Notes: generated from the sequence alone by a model not told the origin. A DNA stretch of 24,853 nucleotides from Piscirickettsiaceae bacterium (GCA_018646825.1 JABGUA010000054.1:1-24853), one strand, 5' to 3'. Positions 17,207-24,853 are shown, counted from the first letter of the stretch. Program-made: numbers and translations.

Positions 17207-18163
17207 TTATTCACCACCGCCTAATTGATGCACATAAATGGCTAGTTTTTTGATATCACTTTCTGATAAACGTTCTGTTTCATCGCCACTTAATTCATCT
17301 TCCCAATTAATATCTTCTACTTTTTCTCCTCCATTTAACACGTCAGCTTTAATTTCAAGCATTAAGGCCATTTTCTCACTCCATTGAGGCATCATCGCCA
17401 AACGTGTTTGAGGATCAAAACTATCATTGACACCATGTAGGATAGTACGACGTACTTGTTCTTCTTCTCCAGAAAAGCGCCAAACTCTGTCCGTTAAATT
17501 GGCTGAGCCTGCATATTTATCGCCTTTAGCATCATCTCCATGACACATCGCGCAACCAAATTCATCATAAAGCGCTCTGCCAGCTTCATTCTTAACCCCA
17601 TTCGAACTATCAATCACAAATTGCGTTAATAAATTCACTTCTTGTTTTGTTAAAGCCCCAGCATGAGCAGGCATCAATCCTATCCTACCTTTAGCGATAC
17701 TCATCATAATTTCATCAATAGTGCCACCATAAAGCCAGTCATCGTCAGCTAAAACTGGGTAAGCAGCACCTTGAGGTGGCTGGCCACCAACGCCATGGCA
17801 AGCAGCACAATTATCACCAAATAAAACCTTACTCGAGGCACTGATGTAATTCAGCATATCTGCGTCGACGAGCACTTCCTCTATCGTCATTTGGGAAAAT
17901 TTTTCTTCATAAGGAGCACGCCTTTCTTCCATCACTGCTAATGCTTCTTTGTATTCCCCTATTTGAGTCCAACCTAATAACCCTTTAGTACTGTCATGCA
18001 CTAAAGGCAACGAAGGATATAAAATAAGGTAAACCAGAACGAATAAGCCACTGAGATAAAGCGCATTTAGCCACCATCTTGGCGGTGGGTTATCAAGTTC
18101 GGTGATCCCATCCCAGTTATGACCCGTATCCTTTACTTTTTCGTACTCTTCTTTTTCAGCCAT
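17207..18163 (-). CDS. ccoP: cbb3 cytochrome c oxidase diheme subunit CcoP
   Basis: A 318-residue membrane-anchored cytochrome c that passes electrons toward CcoO/CcoN. The N-terminus HNWDGITELDNPPPRWW and a transmembrane helix (about 31-50) are typical. Two heme c sites are present, CAACH at 119-123 and CAMCH at 204-208, with Met ligands in LMPAHAG (164) and in AMMPQW. I chose the ATG at 18163 because GGGA lies at the right distance and the family starts with this segment; the frame is open to another ATG at 18190, which has no useful ribosome site. It overlaps the ccoQ end by 8 bases. Confidence 0.95.
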   Translation of the reverse strand: MAEKEEYEKVKDTGHNWDGITELDNPPPRWWLNALYLSGLFVLVYLILYPSLPLVHDSTKGLLGWTQIGEYKEALAVMEERRAPYEEKFSQMTIEEVLVDADMLNYISASSKVLFGDNCAACHGVGGQPPQGAAYPVLADDDWLYGGTIDEIMMSIAKGRIGLMPAHAGALTKQEVNLLTQFVIDSSNGVKNEAGRALYDEFGCAMCHGDDAKGDKYAGSANLTDRVWRFSGEEEQVRRTILHGVNDSFDPQTRLAMMPQWSEKMALMLEIKADVLNGGEKVEDINWEDELSGDETERLSESDIKKLAIYVHQLGGGE

Positions 18164-18365
18164 GTTTATTTCCCGAGGTGTCACTTTCATCTCTAAAGGG
18201 CAAATGACGATGTGCTTCTAATTTTTCCTTATTTTTGGGGTTGAAAACCCAATAAAACAGCACTAATAAAGCAATAAAAATCACGACATTGATAGTCAGG
18301 CCTACCCAGTCTGTTGCAGTCATTGCCTGCCAATCTGTTTGAAAATAGGCTTGTATTTTAGTCAC
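18156..18365 (-). CDS. ccoQ: cbb3 oxidase subunit CcoQ
   Basis: A 69-residue single-pass membrane subunit. A transmembrane helix (about residues 20-43) is followed by FNPKNKEKLEAHRHLPF, the conserved basic linker of the CcoQ/FixQ family that stabilises CcoP in the complex. It overlaps the end of ccoO by 8 bases and the start of ccoP by 8 bases, consistent with translational coupling. Confidence 0.9.
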   Translation of the reverse strand: MTKIQAYFQTDWQAMTATDWVGLTINVVIFIALLVLFYWVFNPKNKEKLEAHRHLPFRDESDTSGNKHG

Positions 18366-19041
18366 GATAATCTCTCCCTGGTTGGAATTTGACCATTGTG
18401 CCTAAGACTTGCAGATAGGCAACCATGGCATCCATTTCAGTTTTACCTTCGACATCAACAGCCGCATTGCGAATATCGGACTCTGTATAAGGTACGCCTA
18501 ATACTTTCATCGCCTTTAATCGTTTTTCCATACCAAAACCATCAATTTTGGCATCTTTCAACCAAGGATAGCGCGGCATAACGGATTCTGGTACGACTGA
18601 CCGTGGGTCCATCATATGTTGGATATGCCATTCATCAGAGTATTTACCACCGACCCTGGCTAAGTCTGGACCTGTTCGCTTAGAACCCCATTGATGTGGA
18701 TGATCATATTTTGACTCAACAGCAAGAGAGTAATGACCATAGCGATCTTTTTCATCCCTAAACGGCCTGATCATTTGAGAATGACATAAATAACAGCCTT
18801 CGCGTTGGTAAATATCCCGACCCGCTAACTCCAATACGGTATAGGGTCTAACACCAAGTAATTCCTCATATTCCGGGTGTACTTGATCTTCAAATGTGGT
18901 CTTCAAATAAAATAACGGGACAATCTCAACAATACCACCGACGGATAATATCATCGCAGTGGCTAACACTAAGGCCCAAATGTTTTTTTCTAGGCGCTCT
19001 TGTAAAGAAATCGATTTCTTTTTCTCCGGCTCTGACATCAT
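18358..19041 (-). CDS. ccoO: cbb3 cytochrome c oxidase monoheme subunit CcoO
   Basis: A 227-residue membrane-anchored cytochrome c. It has an N-terminal transmembrane helix (about 21-45) and one heme c site CYLCH at 83-87 in the family segment EGCYLCHSQMIRPF, then SKRTGPDLARVGGKYSDEWH. Two adjacent ATGs (19041 and 19038) follow the ccoN stop directly. GAAGGG upstream is better spaced for the second, so the protein may begin MSEPEKKK. Length is close to the 200-240 of known CcoO. Confidence 0.95.
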   Translation of the reverse strand: MMSEPEKKKSISLQERLEKNIWALVLATAMILSVGGIVEIVPLFYLKTTFEDQVHPEYEELLGVRPYTVLELAGRDIYQREGCYLCHSQMIRPFRDEKDRYGHYSLAVESKYDHPHQWGSKRTGPDLARVGGKYSDEWHIQHMMDPRSVVPESVMPRYPWLKDAKIDGFGMEKRLKAMKVLGVPYTESDIRNAAVDVEGKTEMDAMVAYLQVLGTMVKFQPGRDYRD

Positions 19042-20472
19042 CTACCCTTCGATAACAGCAACTTTTGACAAATCGCTGGCTGGATTTGCCTGTACTTTAC
19101 GAATCGTCACAGTAATATTAAACAACATCAGACAGGCACCTAGGAAGAAAATAAAACCTCCTACTGTTCGCATTGCATAATATGGAAACATCTCAGCTAA
19201 TGACTCAACAAAAGTATAGGTTAGATTGCCGTATTCGTCATATGCACGCCACATCAGCCCCTGCATAATGCCCGACACCCACATTGATGTGATGTAAAGT
19301 ACAGTACCTATTGTCGCCATCCAGAAATGAATATTCACCAAATTGACTGAATAGACTTTGGTATTCCAGAGCTTTTCGACCATATGATAAATCGCACCAA
19401 TTGACACCATGGCAACCCAGCCCAAGGCACCGGCATGAACATGACCAATAGTCCAATCAGTGTAATGTGATAAGGCATTGACCGTTTTAGCCGACATCAC
19501 AGGACCCTCAAAGGTAGCCATGGCATAAAATGCTAAAGAGACAACTAAAAAACGTAACGTGTAGTCCGTTCTTAACTTATCCCACGCGCCATTTAAAGTA
19601 AATAAACCATTAATGGCGCCACCCCATGATGGAATAATCATCGCTAAAGAGATTGCAGCGCCTAATGACCCTGTCCAATCAGGTAAAGCGGTGTATTGTA
19701 AATGGTGGGCACCAAGCCAAACATAGCCAAAAGCCAAACCCCAAAAATGCACAACAGACAGACGGTATGAATAAACAGGACGATTCGCTTGTTTAGGCAC
19801 AAAGTAATACATAATCCCTAAGAAACCTGCCGTTAAGAAAAAACCAACTGCATTATGTCCCCACCACCATTGAATCATCGCATCTTGAACACCTGCAAAA
19901 ATCGAATACGATTTCCACATCGAAACCGGGATAACCAAGCTATTAACCACATGGAGGTATGTCACCATCACCATCATGGCTAAGAAAAACCAGTTAGCAA
20001 CGTAGATGTGAGACACCTTTCTTACTGATAAGGTCATGATGAAATTAAAGGTATAAGCTAACCACACTGCTGCAATAAGGATATCTAGTGGCCACTCTAA
20101 TTCGGCATACTCTTTTGATTGGGTCAAACCCATCGGTAGAGTGATGACGGCGCCAAGAATAACGATGTTCCAGCCCCAGAAGGTGAACCAAGCGAGTTTG
20201 TCGCTCCAGAGTCTAACTCCGGATGTCCGCTGTACAATATAATAAGCTGAAGCCATCAGCGTCGAGCCACCAAAGGCAAAAATAACTGCGTTAGTGTGGA
20301 GAGGCCTTAAGCGACCAAAGCTGAGATAAGGGTTGTCGAAGTTCAATGCGGGCCAAGCTAATTCGGCCGCGATCCAGACTCCTACGCCCGTTCCGAATAC
20401 GAAATAAACAACTGCCATATAAGTAAACCATTTCACTACTTCGAAACTATATTGCTGTTGCTCTTGCATCAT
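19042..20472 (-). CDS. ccoN: cbb3 cytochrome c oxidase catalytic subunit I CcoN
   Basis: A 476-residue heme-copper oxidase core of the high-affinity cbb3 enzyme, with about 12 transmembrane helices and histidines in the expected segments (RPLHTNAVIFAFGG, IQWWWGHNAVGFF, LGAHHLQYT, HYTDWTIGHVHAGALGW). It reduces O2 to water at low oxygen while pumping protons. The start is one of two adjacent ATGs (20472 or 20469); TATAGG upstream fits the second better. It heads the ccoNOQP block and has an FNR-type site with a -10 box upstream. Only one ccoN is in this window. Confidence 0.97.
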   Translation of the reverse strand: MMQEQQQYSFEVVKWFTYMAVVYFVFGTGVGVWIAAELAWPALNFDNPYLSFGRLRPLHTNAVIFAFGGSTLMASAYYIVQRTSGVRLWSDKLAWFTFWGWNIVILGAVITLPMGLTQSKEYAELEWPLDILIAAVWLAYTFNFIMTLSVRKVSHIYVANWFFLAMMVMVTYLHVVNSLVIPVSMWKSYSIFAGVQDAMIQWWWGHNAVGFFLTAGFLGIMYYFVPKQANRPVYSYRLSVVHFWGLAFGYVWLGAHHLQYTALPDWTGSLGAAISLAMIIPSWGGAINGLFTLNGAWDKLRTDYTLRFLVVSLAFYAMATFEGPVMSAKTVNALSHYTDWTIGHVHAGALGWVAMVSIGAIYHMVEKLWNTKVYSVNLVNIHFWMATIGTVLYITSMWVSGIMQGLMWRAYDEYGNLTYTFVESLAEMFPYYAMRTVGGFIFFLGACLMLFNITVTIRKVQANPASDLSKVAVIEG

Positions 20473-20508
20473 GAACCTATATTGTCGGAATCTGTCTTTT
20501 AAGAGTCG

Positions 20509-20571
20509 TTAATCTCTGTTCAGTTTTATGACAACTTTCCGTTTGAAAATACTCACGATTGCACTAAACAT
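20509..20571 (-). other. Possible 20-codon upstream ORF in the ccoN leader
   Basis: An ATG at 20569-20571 opens a 20-codon frame ending in TAA at 20509-20511, 36 bases before ccoN. The ATG sits about 3 bases from the start point predicted from the FNR-type promoter, so if real it would be translated from a nearly leaderless end; no Shine-Dalgarno sequence precedes it. The peptide is basic and hydrophobic (starts MFSAIVSIFKRK). It may be chance. Confidence 0.2.
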
Positions 20572-20581
20572 TTAACCATTC

Positions 20582-20622
20582 ATTTTATGTGGTATTTTCC
20601 GCTTCGCGTTGACGTCGGTCAA
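20582..20622 (-). promoter_or_regulatory. FNR/Anr-type class II promoter for the cco operon
   Basis: TTGACGTCGGTCAA (20609-20622) consists of perfect inverted half-sites TTGAC/GTCAA with a 4-base spacer, the form bound by FNR/CRP-family regulators. On the minus strand a -10 box TAAAAT lies at 20582-20587. Its centre is 31 bases from the palindrome centre, as expected for an activator bound at -41.5. The start point would be near 20574, giving a leader of about 100 bases before ccoN. In other proteobacteria FNR/Anr/FixK proteins activate ccoN in this way; which regulator binds here is inference. Confidence 0.65.
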
Positions 20623-20643
20623 CAACAATAAATACCTAATGAC

Positions 20644-20671
20644 ATAAATAAATTATAAATCATTTATTTAT
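20644..20671. repeat. AT-only inverted repeat upstream of the cco promoter
   Basis: Perfect 10-bp arms ATAAATAAAT (20644-20653) and ATTTATTTAT (20662-20671) flank an 8-base spacer, centred about 83 bases before the predicted cco start point. It could be a bent upstream element, a second regulator site or chance in AT-rich DNA. The rest of the 296-base gap (20473-20768) holds no gene I can support, and no good terminator for the preceding gene. Confidence 0.45.
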
Positions 20672-20768
20672 CATTAGCTTACTTATATATATTAAAACGA
20701 ACATCATTTTTTATAGGGGGAGAAGAAAAGGTTGTTTATACTTTCTGCGAAGGCAAAAGCGGTAGCGA

Positions 20769-21155
20769 TTATTGGAAATCAATAACCAATGCGACGCGTC
20801 TCCCTTCCGAGACTAGTAAATTATACGTTCTGCAGGCTGCACCAATTGGCATCTGTTCCAAACCAATTGCACGCTCAGAAAACTGCACAAGACTCTGTGG
20901 AGACACTCGCGTTACTTTGCCTTGGCCAAGAATAACAACTTCAATATCATGCGACTTAAAATAATCAATATCCTCAACCGTCAAATCTGCAATGGCATTC
21001 AGTTGAGTTTTCTGATCTAAGGTATCAGCGCTGAGTATAAAAGGCGTGGTTAACCTTGTTAAATCGGGCGATGCGCTTGATTGTATGACGATAGCGTTAT
21101 CATCATAGGATTTGACTAGCAGGGCATCAGTCGGATCTTCTTGACTGAATTTCAT
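20769..21155 (-). CDS. Mth938-like domain (DUF498) protein
   Basis: A 128-residue soluble protein of the Mth938/NDUFAF3-like family. Recognisable features are the closing region with GQGKVTRVS, then GLEQMPIGAACRTYNLLVSEGRRVALVIDF, the conserved GAACRTYN-EGRRV stretch of the family. The mitochondrial relative NDUFAF3 helps assemble complex I; the bacterial function is not settled, so none is assigned. It begins 9 bases after ihfB and is probably co-transcribed with it. Length is normal for the family. Confidence 0.85.
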   Translation of the reverse strand: MKFSQEDPTDALLVKSYDDNAIVIQSSASPDLTRLTTPFILSADTLDQKTQLNAIADLTVEDIDYFKSHDIEVVILGQGKVTRVSPQSLVQFSERAIGLEQMPIGAACRTYNLLVSEGRRVALVIDFQ

Positions 21156-21164
21156 GCTTACTTA

Positions 21165-21455
21165 TTAAAAGCCCGCGGCGTTATTCACGCGGTCACGTAA
21201 CTCTTTACCAGGTTTAAAATGCGGTACAAATTTTTCATCCAATGTCACAGACTCACCACTTTTTGGATTACGTCCGACACGGGCTGGACGGTGATGAAGT
21301 GTAAAGCTACCAAAACCACGAATTTCAATGCGATCACCGTTAGATAAGTTTTCACTCATTTGTTCTAGAATCAATTTTACCGCTAACTCGACATCACGAT
21401 AGTTTAATAGTGATTGTCGTTCAGACAGTATTTCAATTAAATCTGATTTTGTCAT
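21165..21455 (-). CDS. ihfB: Integration host factor beta subunit
   Basis: A 96-residue DNA-bending nucleoid protein that pairs with IhfA. MTKSDLIEILSERQ opens it; RIEIRGFGSF and the DNA-intercalating arm RPARVGRNPKSGESV are present with the key Pro. The beta identity rests on the IHF-beta-like start and the position after rpsA, the usual place for ihfB in gammaproteobacteria. AAGGA precedes the ATG by 8 bases. A terminator separates it from rpsA, so it probably has its own promoter in the 76-base stretch 21456-21531, where I cannot choose one convincingly. Confidence 0.95.
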   Translation of the reverse strand: MTKSDLIEILSERQSLLNYRDVELAVKLILEQMSENLSNGDRIEIRGFGSFTLHHRPARVGRNPKSGESVTLDEKFVPHFKPGKELRDRVNNAAGF

Positions 21456-21531
21456 ATTTTGTATTCCTTAGAATTACGACTTTAGCCTTAATTCCATATT
21501 CACTACTTATTCCAAGCAATATTTTTAAATA

Positions 21532-21565
21532 AAAGAAACACCTAAGTTACCCTAGGTGCTTCTTT
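21532..21565 (-). terminator. Intrinsic terminator of rpsA
   Basis: A 13-bp stem (one G-T pair on the RNA) is formed by 21553-21565 and 21532-21544 around an 8-base loop; the minus-strand transcript then runs into a T-rich stretch. It begins 16 bases after the rpsA stop and separates rpsA from ihfB. Confidence 0.85.
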
Positions 21566-21581
21566 ATTCAGATTACCCTAA

Positions 21582-23255
21582 CTAGTCTTGCTGGTCCATT
21601 TGCTCTTTTAACAAATCACCTAAAGTGGTGTTATTGTTAGCAGGCGCACTCGAGTATTCTTTCAAAGCTTCACTTTCATCTTGTGAATCTTTTGCTTTGA
21701 TAGATAATGTCAATGCCCGATCTTTACGAGACATACCAGTAAATTTCGCTTCCACTTCATCGCCGACTGATAATACTTTACTTGCATCTTCAGTACGTTC
21801 ACGAGAAATATCAGCAGCACGGATATAACCTTCAACACCCTCAGCTAATTCAACAGTTGCACCACGTGCATCAACTTCAGTGACTTTACCAGTCACGATT
21901 GTACCGCGTGGGTTTGCAGACATATATTCTGAGAAAGGATCGTCTTGTAACTGTTTGACACCTAATGAAATACGCTCGCGTTCTGGGTCAATAGCCAATA
22001 CAACAGCTTCTAACTCATCACCTTTTTTGAAGTCACGAACCACTTCTTCGTTTTCTTCTTCCCATGTGATATCAGAAAGATGAATTAGACCATCAATACC
22101 GCCATCTAAGCCGATGAAAATACCGAAATCAGTGATTGACTTGATAGAACCAGATACTTTGTCACCCTTGTTATGCGTCATCGCAAACTCTTCCCAAGGA
22201 TTAGACTGGCACTGTTTCATACCTAATGAAATACGACGACGCTCTGCATCGATGTCTATGACCATAACAGCCACTTCATCACCGAGCTGTACTAACTTAG
22301 ATGGGTGAACATTTTTGTTTGTCCAGTCCATTTCAGACATATGGACAAGACCTTCAACACCATGTTCGATTTCAACGAAGCAACCGTAGTCAGCTATGTT
22401 AGTAACTTTACCTTGAATGCGACTGCTGTTCGGGTAACGATGTGCAATATCTTTCCAAGGATCGTCGCCCATTTGTTTCAGGCCTAAAGAAACGCGTTCA
22501 CGCTCTTTATCAAATTTCAATACTTGTACTTCGATTTCATCACCAATATTGACGACTTCAGATGGGTGTTTAACACGTTTCCATGCCATATCAGTGATAT
22601 GTAATAGACCATCGATACCGCCAAGGTCAACGAAGGCACCATAGTCAGTAAGATTTTTAACGACACCTTTGACGTTTTTGCCTTCTTCTAACTCTTCTAA
22701 AAGTGCATCACGTTCAACGCTGTTTTCTGCTTCCATAATGGCCCGGCGAGAAACAACGATATTGTTACGAGGGCGATCTAATTTGATCAGTTTAAACTCG
22801 AGCTCTTTACCTTCCAAATGCGATGTATCACGAATTGGGCGAACATCAACCAATGAACCCGGTAAGAACGCACGTACATTTTCCAATTCAACAGTAAAAC
22901 CACCTTTCACTTTACCTGTCATAACACCCATGACAATCTCGTTTGCTTCAAATGCATGCTCAAGTTTGATCCATGCTTCTGCCGCTTTGGCTTTTTCGCG
23001 TGATAATTGTGTCGCACCGAAACCGTCTTCTAATGTTTCTAATGCTACGTCAACGATATCGCCTACGACGACAGTGACTTCACCTTTTTCATTTTGGAAT
23101 TCTTCAAGTGGGATGGCGCCTTCTGATTTTAAACCAGCATTGACCATCACGACATCGGAACCGACACTTACAACCATGCCAGATACGATTTTACCTGTTT
23201 GCATTGGTGTGGAATTTAGACTCTCTTCAAAGAGATCAGCAAAGCTTTCGCTCAT
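21582..23255 (-). CDS. rpsA: Small ribosomal subunit protein S1
   Basis: A 557-residue mRNA-binding ribosomal protein, the same length as E. coli S1. It opens MSESFADLFEESLN, and six S1 (OB-fold) repeats follow at roughly 18-86, 104-169, 190-258, 275-345, 362-432 and 449-518. Repeated signatures include GVVKNLTDYGAFVDLGGIDG and the recurring RISLGxKQ ending each repeat. Expected place between cmk and ihfB. AAGGG precedes the ATG by 8 bases, and the leader holds two inverted repeats that may serve autogenous control. A strong terminator follows. Confidence 0.98.
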   Translation of the reverse strand: MSESFADLFEESLNSTPMQTGKIVSGMVVSVGSDVVMVNAGLKSEGAIPLEEFQNEKGEVTVVVGDIVDVALETLEDGFGATQLSREKAKAAEAWIKLEHAFEANEIVMGVMTGKVKGGFTVELENVRAFLPGSLVDVRPIRDTSHLEGKELEFKLIKLDRPRNNIVVSRRAIMEAENSVERDALLEELEEGKNVKGVVKNLTDYGAFVDLGGIDGLLHITDMAWKRVKHPSEVVNIGDEIEVQVLKFDKERERVSLGLKQMGDDPWKDIAHRYPNSSRIQGKVTNIADYGCFVEIEHGVEGLVHMSEMDWTNKNVHPSKLVQLGDEVAVMVIDIDAERRRISLGMKQCQSNPWEEFAMTHNKGDKVSGSIKSITDFGIFIGLDGGIDGLIHLSDITWEEENEEVVRDFKKGDELEAVVLAIDPERERISLGVKQLQDDPFSEYMSANPRGTIVTGKVTEVDARGATVELAEGVEGYIRAADISRERTEDASKVLSVGDEVEAKFTGMSRKDRALTLSIKAKDSQDESEALKEYSSAPANNNTTLGDLLKEQMDQQD

Positions 23256-23268
23256 TATTTATACCCTT

Positions 23269-23317
23269 GATTCTACCCAAGTAGTAGAATCGCCCTAAAA
23301 GTCCTGCTTAAGCAGGA
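23269..23317 (-). promoter_or_regulatory. Hairpin-rich leader of rpsA
   Basis: Two perfect inverted repeats lie in the 65 bases between the cmk terminator and rpsA. The first is TCCTGC-TTAA-GCAGGA (23302-23317). The second is GATTCTAC (23269-23276) with GTAGAATC (23284-23291) around a 7-base loop, ending directly against the AAGGG ribosome site. In E. coli, S1 represses its own translation through a structured leader; an equivalent role here is inference. Confidence 0.5.
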
Positions 23318-23320
23318 AGT

Positions 23321-23351
23321 AAAAAAAACTCACCTTTATTCGTTTAAAGGT
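23321..23351 (-). terminator. Intrinsic terminator of cmk
   Basis: A 7-bp stem, ACCTTTA/TAAAGGT with a 6-base loop (23332-23351), begins 12 bases after the cmk stop. After GAG it is followed by a T8 run on the minus strand (23321-23328). The stem is AT-rich, so read-through into rpsA is likely to be partial, in keeping with the frequent cmk-rpsA co-transcription in this group. Confidence 0.7.
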
Positions 23352-23363
23352 AAGCACCTAAAA

Positions 23364-24032
23364 TTATCTGTCAGTACATATTGCCCTGACACGATTAAAT
23401 ACATCATCTATTCCCAAACGGGTAGAATCCAACTGGATAGCATCTGTAGCAGGCTTTAATGGCGCCACTTTTCGCTGACTATCTCGTTGGTCTCGTTCGG
23501 AAATCTCTGTAACAAGACCGGCTAGGTTACTCTCAATTCCTTTTTCTTTCAACTGCTTATGTCTTCTTTTTGCGCGTTCTTCGGCACTGGCATTCAAAAA
23601 TACTTTATAGCGTGCATCAGGAAACACGACCGTACCCATATCTCGACCGTCGGTGACTAAGCCTGGCGCTTGCCTGAAGGCATACTGCCTCTCCAATAAT
23701 GCGCTACGTACCTGCGGTAATGCGGCGATTTTTGATGCTGCGTTGCCAGCTTGTTCTGACCGAATTAAGGTACTGACATCTACCCCCTCAAGGAGAACAA
23801 TTAACGTACCTTGTTGCACAACGAACTCGACATCCAACTTTTGTGCTATTTCAGCTACAGCCGTTTCATTTTCTAAATCAATATGATGTTTTATCGCAGC
23901 TTGCGCTAACACACGATATAAAGCGCCACTATCTAGATAGTGCCAACCTAATTCTTTTGCCATAAGTTGTGCGACTGTGCCCTTCCCCGAACCACTCGGC
24001 CCATCAATCGTTAATACTGGAATATCAGCCAT
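23364..24032 (-). CDS. cmk: Cytidylate kinase
   Basis: A 222-residue cytoplasmic kinase phosphorylating CMP and dCMP with ATP. It has a Walker A GPSGSGKGT at 11-19, YLDSGALYR at 32-40 (nucleotide-binding loop), DGRDMGTVVFPDA at 128-140 and AEERAKRRHKQL in the lid. Length is normal. Its start overlaps the aroA stop by 8 bases, so the two are coupled; rpsA follows after a terminator hairpin. Confidence 0.97.
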   Translation of the reverse strand: MADIPVLTIDGPSGSGKGTVAQLMAKELGWHYLDSGALYRVLAQAAIKHHIDLENETAVAEIAQKLDVEFVVQQGTLIVLLEGVDVSTLIRSEQAGNAASKIAALPQVRSALLERQYAFRQAPGLVTDGRDMGTVVFPDARYKVFLNASAEERAKRRHKQLKEKGIESNLAGLVTEISERDQRDSQRKVAPLKPATDAIQLDSTRLGIDDVFNRVRAICTDR

Positions 24033-24834
24033 CTAATTCATCCAGTTCTAGACCCGATGCTGATGCTAACGTAACAAAATTAGGGAATGATGTTGCGACA
24101 TTCGCACAATCTTTAATCACTATTGTGCCACCCGCTTGCAATCCTGCTATGGCGAATGACATTGCAATACGATGATCGCCTAAGCTATCAACTTCACCCG
24201 ACCCAATGATACCGCCTTCGATAATAATGCCATCTTCCGTTGCTAAAGCATCGATACCTAAAATAGTTAAGCCATTAGCCATTGCTTGGATCCGGTCACT
24301 TTCTTTTACCCGTAACTCTTCAGCACCTGTTAATACTGTTTGCCCATCAGCACAAGCCGCCGCAATGAAAATAGCAGGAAACTCATCAATGGCTAACGGC
24401 ACTTGTTCAATAGGAATATTAATACCTGTTAATGGCGCATAACGAACACGAATATCTGCAGCAGGCTCACCACCAGTAACCATTTCATTACTCAAAGTAA
24501 TATCTGCACCCATCAGCTTTAAAATAGTAATCACGCCTGTACGGGTTGGGTTAATGCCAACATGACGCAAAGTAATATCTGAACCTGGTGCAATCGCAGC
24601 ACCCACCATGAAAAAAGTAGCTGACGAGATATCAGATGGGACATCAATGTCAGTTGCTAATAATTTGCCACCACCTTCAATGGTCACTTTGTTACCATCG
24701 ACTTCTATCGGATAAGACATACCAGAAAGCATTCGCTCCGAATGATCTCGCGTTGGTGCTGGTTCTACTATGGTTGTTTTTCCTTTCGCGTACATTCCTG
24801 CCAATAATAAACAGGATTTCACTTGAGCACTGGC
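24025..24834 (-). CDS. aroA: 3-phosphoshikimate 1-carboxyvinyltransferase (EPSP synthase), C-terminal part
   Basis: About 269 codons of the C-terminal part of the roughly 430-residue shikimate-pathway enzyme that joins shikimate-3-phosphate and phosphoenolpyruvate. ASAQVKS then LLLAGMYAKG, VEPAPTRDHSERML, IDEFPAIFIAAACADG with the catalytic Asp, ELRVKESDRI and GDHRIAMSFAIAGL are all present. The N-terminal part lies beyond the window. The frame matches the family up to about 24834, the centre of a perfect palindrome; beyond that the bases are the mirror of 24814-24833, and the frame meets TGA at 24841-24843. The truncation is therefore an edge effect, not a short gene. A GTG at 24822 is an internal Val codon, not the start. 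Confidence 0.95.
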   Translation of the reverse strand, partial: ASAQVKSCLLLAGMYAKGKTTIVEPAPTRDHSERMLSGMSYPIEVDGNKVTIEGGGKLLATDIDVPSDISSATFFMVGAAIAPGSDITLRHVGINPTRTGVITILKLMGADITLSNEMVTGGEPAADIRVRYAPLTGINIPIEQVPLAIDEFPAIFIAAACADGQTVLTGAEELRVKESDRIQAMANGLTILGIDALATEDGIIIEGGIIGSGEVDSLGDHRIAMSFAIAGLQAGGTIVIKDCANVATSFPNFVTLASASGLELDELDG

Positions 24835-24853
24835 CAGTGCTCAAGTGAAATCC
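24814..24853. repeat. Perfect 40-base palindrome at the end of the window
   Basis: The last 20 bases (24834-24853) are the exact reverse complement of the 20 before them (24814-24833) with no spacer. The first half encodes AroA; the second does not continue the protein. This is the shape of a snap-back join at a contig end. Confidence 0.9.

Noticed and set aside
20732..20785. 17-codon plus-strand frame starting TTG after a purine-rich GGGGGAGAAG stretch
   Set aside because: Rare start codon, poor spacing from the purine tract, overlap with the end of the DUF498 gene, and too short to judge.
22669..23298. 209-codon open frame on the plus strand
   Set aside because: It lies antisense to rpsA, whose six S1 repeats are unmistakable; the translation is Ser/Thr-rich low-complexity shadow sequence.

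Overview
The window looks like a chromosomal stretch of core metabolism from a low-to-moderate GC gammaproteobacterium. This rests on the E. coli-like SuhB, the block aroA-cmk-rpsA-ihfB, a BamD lipoprotein, an Lpp/OprI-type murein lipoprotein and a complete ccoNOQP-ccoGHIS cbb3 oxidase cluster. Base composition and gene content would fit an aquatic aerobe of the Methylophaga/Cycloclasticus type, but that placement is a guess. There are no rRNA, tRNA, IS, phage, CRISPR or defence genes that I can see.

Layout. Positions 1-3.6 kb hold envelope genes and suhB: suhB (-), an OprI-like lipoprotein (+), an L,D-transpeptidase (-) and bamD (+). The lipoprotein and the transpeptidase are convergent around a bidirectional terminator, and the lipoprotein ends in the lysine that such enzymes attach to murein. 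Positions 3.6-7.6 kb hold a tightly packed minus-strand unit, sucC-sucD-nadE-glnB, with TAATG stop/start overlaps; it links succinyl-CoA synthetase, glutamine-dependent NAD synthetase and the P-II sensor. Positions 7.76-9.2 kb hold a plus-strand pair, pip-dtd (ATGA overlap).

Positions 9.2-20.5 kb hold the minus-strand cbb3 cytochrome oxidase locus: structural genes ccoNOQP, then assembly genes ccoG, ccoH, ccoI and ccoS. Six bases after ccoS comes a membrane PAS-GGDEF-EAL c-di-GMP gene interrupted by two in-frame TAA codons and no frameshift. An FNR/Anr-type palindrome upstream of ccoN has class II geometry relative to a good -10 box, suggesting low-oxygen activation.

Positions 20.8-24.85 kb hold aroA (partial)-cmk-rpsA-ihfB-Mth938-like protein, all minus strand, with terminators after cmk and rpsA and a hairpin-rich rpsA leader. 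The last 40 bases form a perfect palindrome at whose centre the aroA homology ends, which looks like a snap-back assembly or amplification artefact.

I found no convincing new multi-gene system. The items most worth checking are the doubly interrupted c-di-GMP gene, the contig-end palindrome, the histidine-striped lipoprotein beside an L,D-transpeptidase with a SPOR-like tail, the sucCD-nadE-glnB unit and the ccoN and rpsA leaders.
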